Assembly: GCA_916613615.1 (NCBI GenBank)
Contig: OU744730.1
Coordinates: 32,460,815-32,524,814 of the forward strand
DNA length: 64,000 nucleotides
Reading direction: 5' to 3'
DNA from: Steromphala cineraria
Taxonomy: Eukaryota > Mollusca > Gastropoda > Trochida > Trochidae
Shown here: positions 62,630 through 64,000 of the stretch, in pieces
Position numbering within the stretch: the stretch's first letter is position 1
Layout of the letters: each line of letters begins with the position of its first letter
Notes under the pieces: generated by a model
What the model was told of the DNA's origin: nothing
The model's input: only the letters and a program-made list of their open reading frames with translations
Database searches by the model: none
Position numbers and translations under genes: made by a program

Positions 62630-62691
62630 GAACCGTTCCTAGCGGACTACCGTGATGTTGCAAAGCATCTAGTCCAAGTGATGTAGAAAGT
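62630..62691 (+). pseudogene. Decayed copy 1 of the 5' part of exon G
   Basis: It begins after an intact CTGATTTCCAG acceptor and reads K-stop-EPFLADYRDVAKHLVQVM-stop in the exon G frame. It matches the first 61 nt of exon G and then departs at GTGATG into the intron-like TAGAAAGTGTTT. In-frame TAGs at codon 2 and after VQVM, and the absence of a donor, mean it cannot replace exon G. It is part of a tandem repeat of about 136 bp that also copies the 3' end of the intron. Confidence 0.85.
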
Positions 62692-62759
62692 GTTTATTTT
62701 TGTCTGATCATTTTCTTTCCTAACAGAAAGGTCTCTTAACATCTCATCTTGATTTCGAG

Positions 62760-62821
62760 AAATTGGAACCGTTTCTAGCAGACTGCCGTGATGTTGCTAA
62801 GCATTTAGTCCAAGTGATGTA
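62760..62821 (+). pseudogene. Decayed copy 2 of the 5' part of exon G
   Basis: It reads KLEPFLADCRDVAKHLVQVM followed by TAG, so its frame is intact up to the duplication breakpoint. The acceptor is lost (TTTCGAG in place of TTCCAG). It shares D and H substitutions and several silent changes with copy 1 against exon G, so the two decayed copies are closer to each other than to the working exon. Most differences from exon G fall at silent positions. Confidence 0.85.
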
Positions 62822-62884
62822 GAAAGTGTTTAATTTTCTCTGATTGTTTTGTCAAATCTTCTAACATCTGATCTTGATTTCCAG

Positions 62885-63135
62885 AAATTGGAACCGTTTC
62901 TAGCGGATTGCCGGGAGGTAGCCAAGTATCTAGTCCAGGTGATGCAGGATCTGTCCAGTCTGAAGAAACTGCCGCGCACAACTCAGGAAACTAGTCAGCT
63001 TATTGAACAACACGAACAACTCGTCAAGACGGCATTCGATGATCCGCGTCTTGTCGTACTACAACAGGACGGAGAAATGACCATGAGTTCGCTCAGGCGG
63101 AACGAGTCCTTGTCTTCACACTCTGATGATTACAG
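62885..63135 (+). CDS. PLEKHG4: Coding exon G, start of the spectrin-like helical region
   Basis: The acceptor is GATTTCCAG, phase 0; the donor is TACAG|GTACAT, phase 2. The exon encodes about 83 residues: KLEPFLADCREVAKYLVQVM, a helix with LSSLKKLPRT, then ETSQLIEQHEQLVKTAFDD and a polar Ser-rich end (SLRRNESLSSHSDDY). The E-x-x-x-x-LIEQHEQL segment matches the first spectrin-type repeat that follows SEC14 in Trio-like GEFs (the relatives have MIEEHSQLK). The donor is weak (GTACAT). If it were skipped, the frame runs on to a stop at 63218, giving a truncated protein of the CRAL-TRIO domain plus one helical bundle. Further spectrin, DH and PH exons are expected beyond the window. The first 60 nt of this exon are duplicated in decayed form upstream (62527-62821). 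Confidence 0.87.
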
Positions 63136-63224
63136 GTACATTAATCTCAAAACTACAAATGTAGAAATGGCAATTTTCAAAAGGTTTTTTCATTATTATA
63201 TTAATCAAATAAAGCATTAAAAAG

Positions 63225-63550
63225 ATTTGTTAGAGAGCATTAGAGAGTTGTTGACTACCTCAAATATGAATTGCTACAAAGCTAAAATATTTGAATGGCA
63301 TGTTGTGTACAAAGCATTCATAAAAGAATGTCTTATGGTCATGAGTTACATATTATTGCTAAGTATTACTTGCTCAAAAGTAGTAAAATTCAATCAGCAT
63401 GTCCATCTACACAAAATGTTCAAAGCGTTCATAAAAGAATGTCTTGTGGGAATCAAGAGCAGTTTGAGCCTCTCATATAAATTGCTACTAGACAGTCACA
63501 GGTTCAGGTCTAGCTAACTGTTTGAAGCATTCATAAAATCACGTCATCAA
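63225..63550. repeat. Tandem repeat, about 110-bp unit, three diverged copies
   Basis: AAGC(A/G)TTCATAAAAGAATGTCTT occurs at 63312 and 63423, with a degraded third at 63525. Units also share an ATTGCTA word. It begins about 90 bp after the exon G donor. Open frames here (61 to 96 codons) are repeat-derived. Confidence 0.75.
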
Positions 63551-63890
63551 CAGGGATGTCATAGCAGTCAAAATATTATACTAGAAGTAGCTTAATTCAT
63601 TTAAATACTGATTTTACTGTTAAATTTTATTTCATTTCCAAATGCTACATTTGATAAAGTGACATAATTTGATACTGAACTTACTTTCCAAAGTGTGACA
63701 CATGAATTTTGTAAAGCTCATGGAAGCCTTTTGAAGATACAACACTTAATTGACAAAGGAAATAACCATTGTCATTTCATGATGCACAGAATACTTTCGA
63801 AACGGTTTACGATTTTTCTATCATTTCACATCAAGTTCATAAAAACAGCAAAAAAAATTGTACCTACTTCTTGTTGTGAAAATTGTTCTA

Positions 63891-63984
63891 AAGAAGAACA
63901 AGTTATTATGGATAGTCAACTTCTTTATGCCATGAAATTTCATGCAATAAAGAAGTTGACTATCCATAATAACTTGTTCTTCTT
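63891..63984. repeat. 94-bp near-perfect palindrome
   Basis: The sequence is self-complementary about a centre between 63937 and 63938 (ATGAAA|TTTCAT). 45 of 47 base pairs match; only 63929 with 63946 and 63930 with 63945 fail. The arms include AGAACAAGTTATTATGG and its complement. It has no loop, so it could extrude as a cruciform, or an RNA copy would fold into a long hairpin. It may be a foldback element, a hairpin RNA locus, or an assembly fold-back artefact. Confidence 0.93.
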
Positions 63985-64000
63985 CATCAACCAGCTTCTA

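Larger units (their letters stand above)
62527..62946 (+). repeat. Tandem repeat spanning intron end and exon G start
   Basis: The marker GTCCAAGTGATGT (or its variant) recurs near 62537, 62673, 62809 and 62934, giving steps of 136, 136 and 125 bp. Each unit carries an intronic stretch (TCTGATCATTTTC, then CTCTTAACATCT) and the first 60 nt of exon G. The last unit is the working exon. The first unit is only a fragment of the exon end. Confidence 0.88.

Noticed and set aside
63227..63517. 96- and 61-codon frames after exon G
   Set aside because: They lie over the 110-bp tandem repeat, and repeated residues reflect repeat units.

Overview
This is A+T-rich eukaryotic (animal) nuclear DNA. Coding sequence is split into short exons with consensus GT..AG borders, separated by introns of 0.5 to 21 kb and embedded in tRNA-derived SINEs, miniature inverted-repeat elements (MITEs), minisatellites and a large Helentron-like element. 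The repeat types (an AGCTCATC-headed element with GTCC-rich head and internal tandem array, a TGTCTCCCCC-ended element, GCGCCCCC-rich MITEs) resemble those of marine invertebrates, most often lophotrochozoans such as molluscs. The species cannot be named from the sequence.

Only one protein-coding gene can be supported, on the + strand. Seven exons (30878-31328, 38131-38298, 59662-59785, 60504-60603, 61115-61219, 61870-61986, 62885-63135) join in phase into one open reading frame of 438 complete codons. It enters at 30878 from an unseen upstream exon and leaves at 63135 towards unseen downstream exons. The middle of the product is a CRAL-TRIO/SEC14-type domain followed by the start of a spectrin-like helical region. 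This is the order found in Dbl-family Rho GEFs of the puratrophin-1 (PLEKHG4/PLEKHG4B, fly quattro) and Trio/kalirin group; PLEKHG4-like is the best fit. The catalytic DH-PH module would lie beyond the window.

Layout. 1-30.9 kb: no supportable exon; tandem duplications, minisatellites, one SINE, one TIR element (21937-22280) and a few CpG-bearing unique segments. 30.9-38.3 kb: two exons, with a TTAA-flanked MITE 21 bp past the first donor, GGAT microsatellites and a hAT-type MITE with a perfect 8-bp target duplication. 38.3-59.7 kb: one 21.4-kb intron. It holds a TGTCTCCCCC-ended element (42348-46605) interrupted by a concatemeric Helentron-like insertion with two arrays of a 146-bp monomer, plus 5S-rRNA-like tandem copies, a triplicated 0.6-kb segment, several SINEs and two more MITEs. 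59.7-63.1 kb: five closely spaced exons. The last is preceded by two decayed tandem copies of its own 5' part. The window ends in a 94-bp near-perfect palindrome.

No transposase, reverse transcriptase, rRNA operon, CRISPR or virus-like gene was recognised; the mobile elements seen are all non-autonomous.
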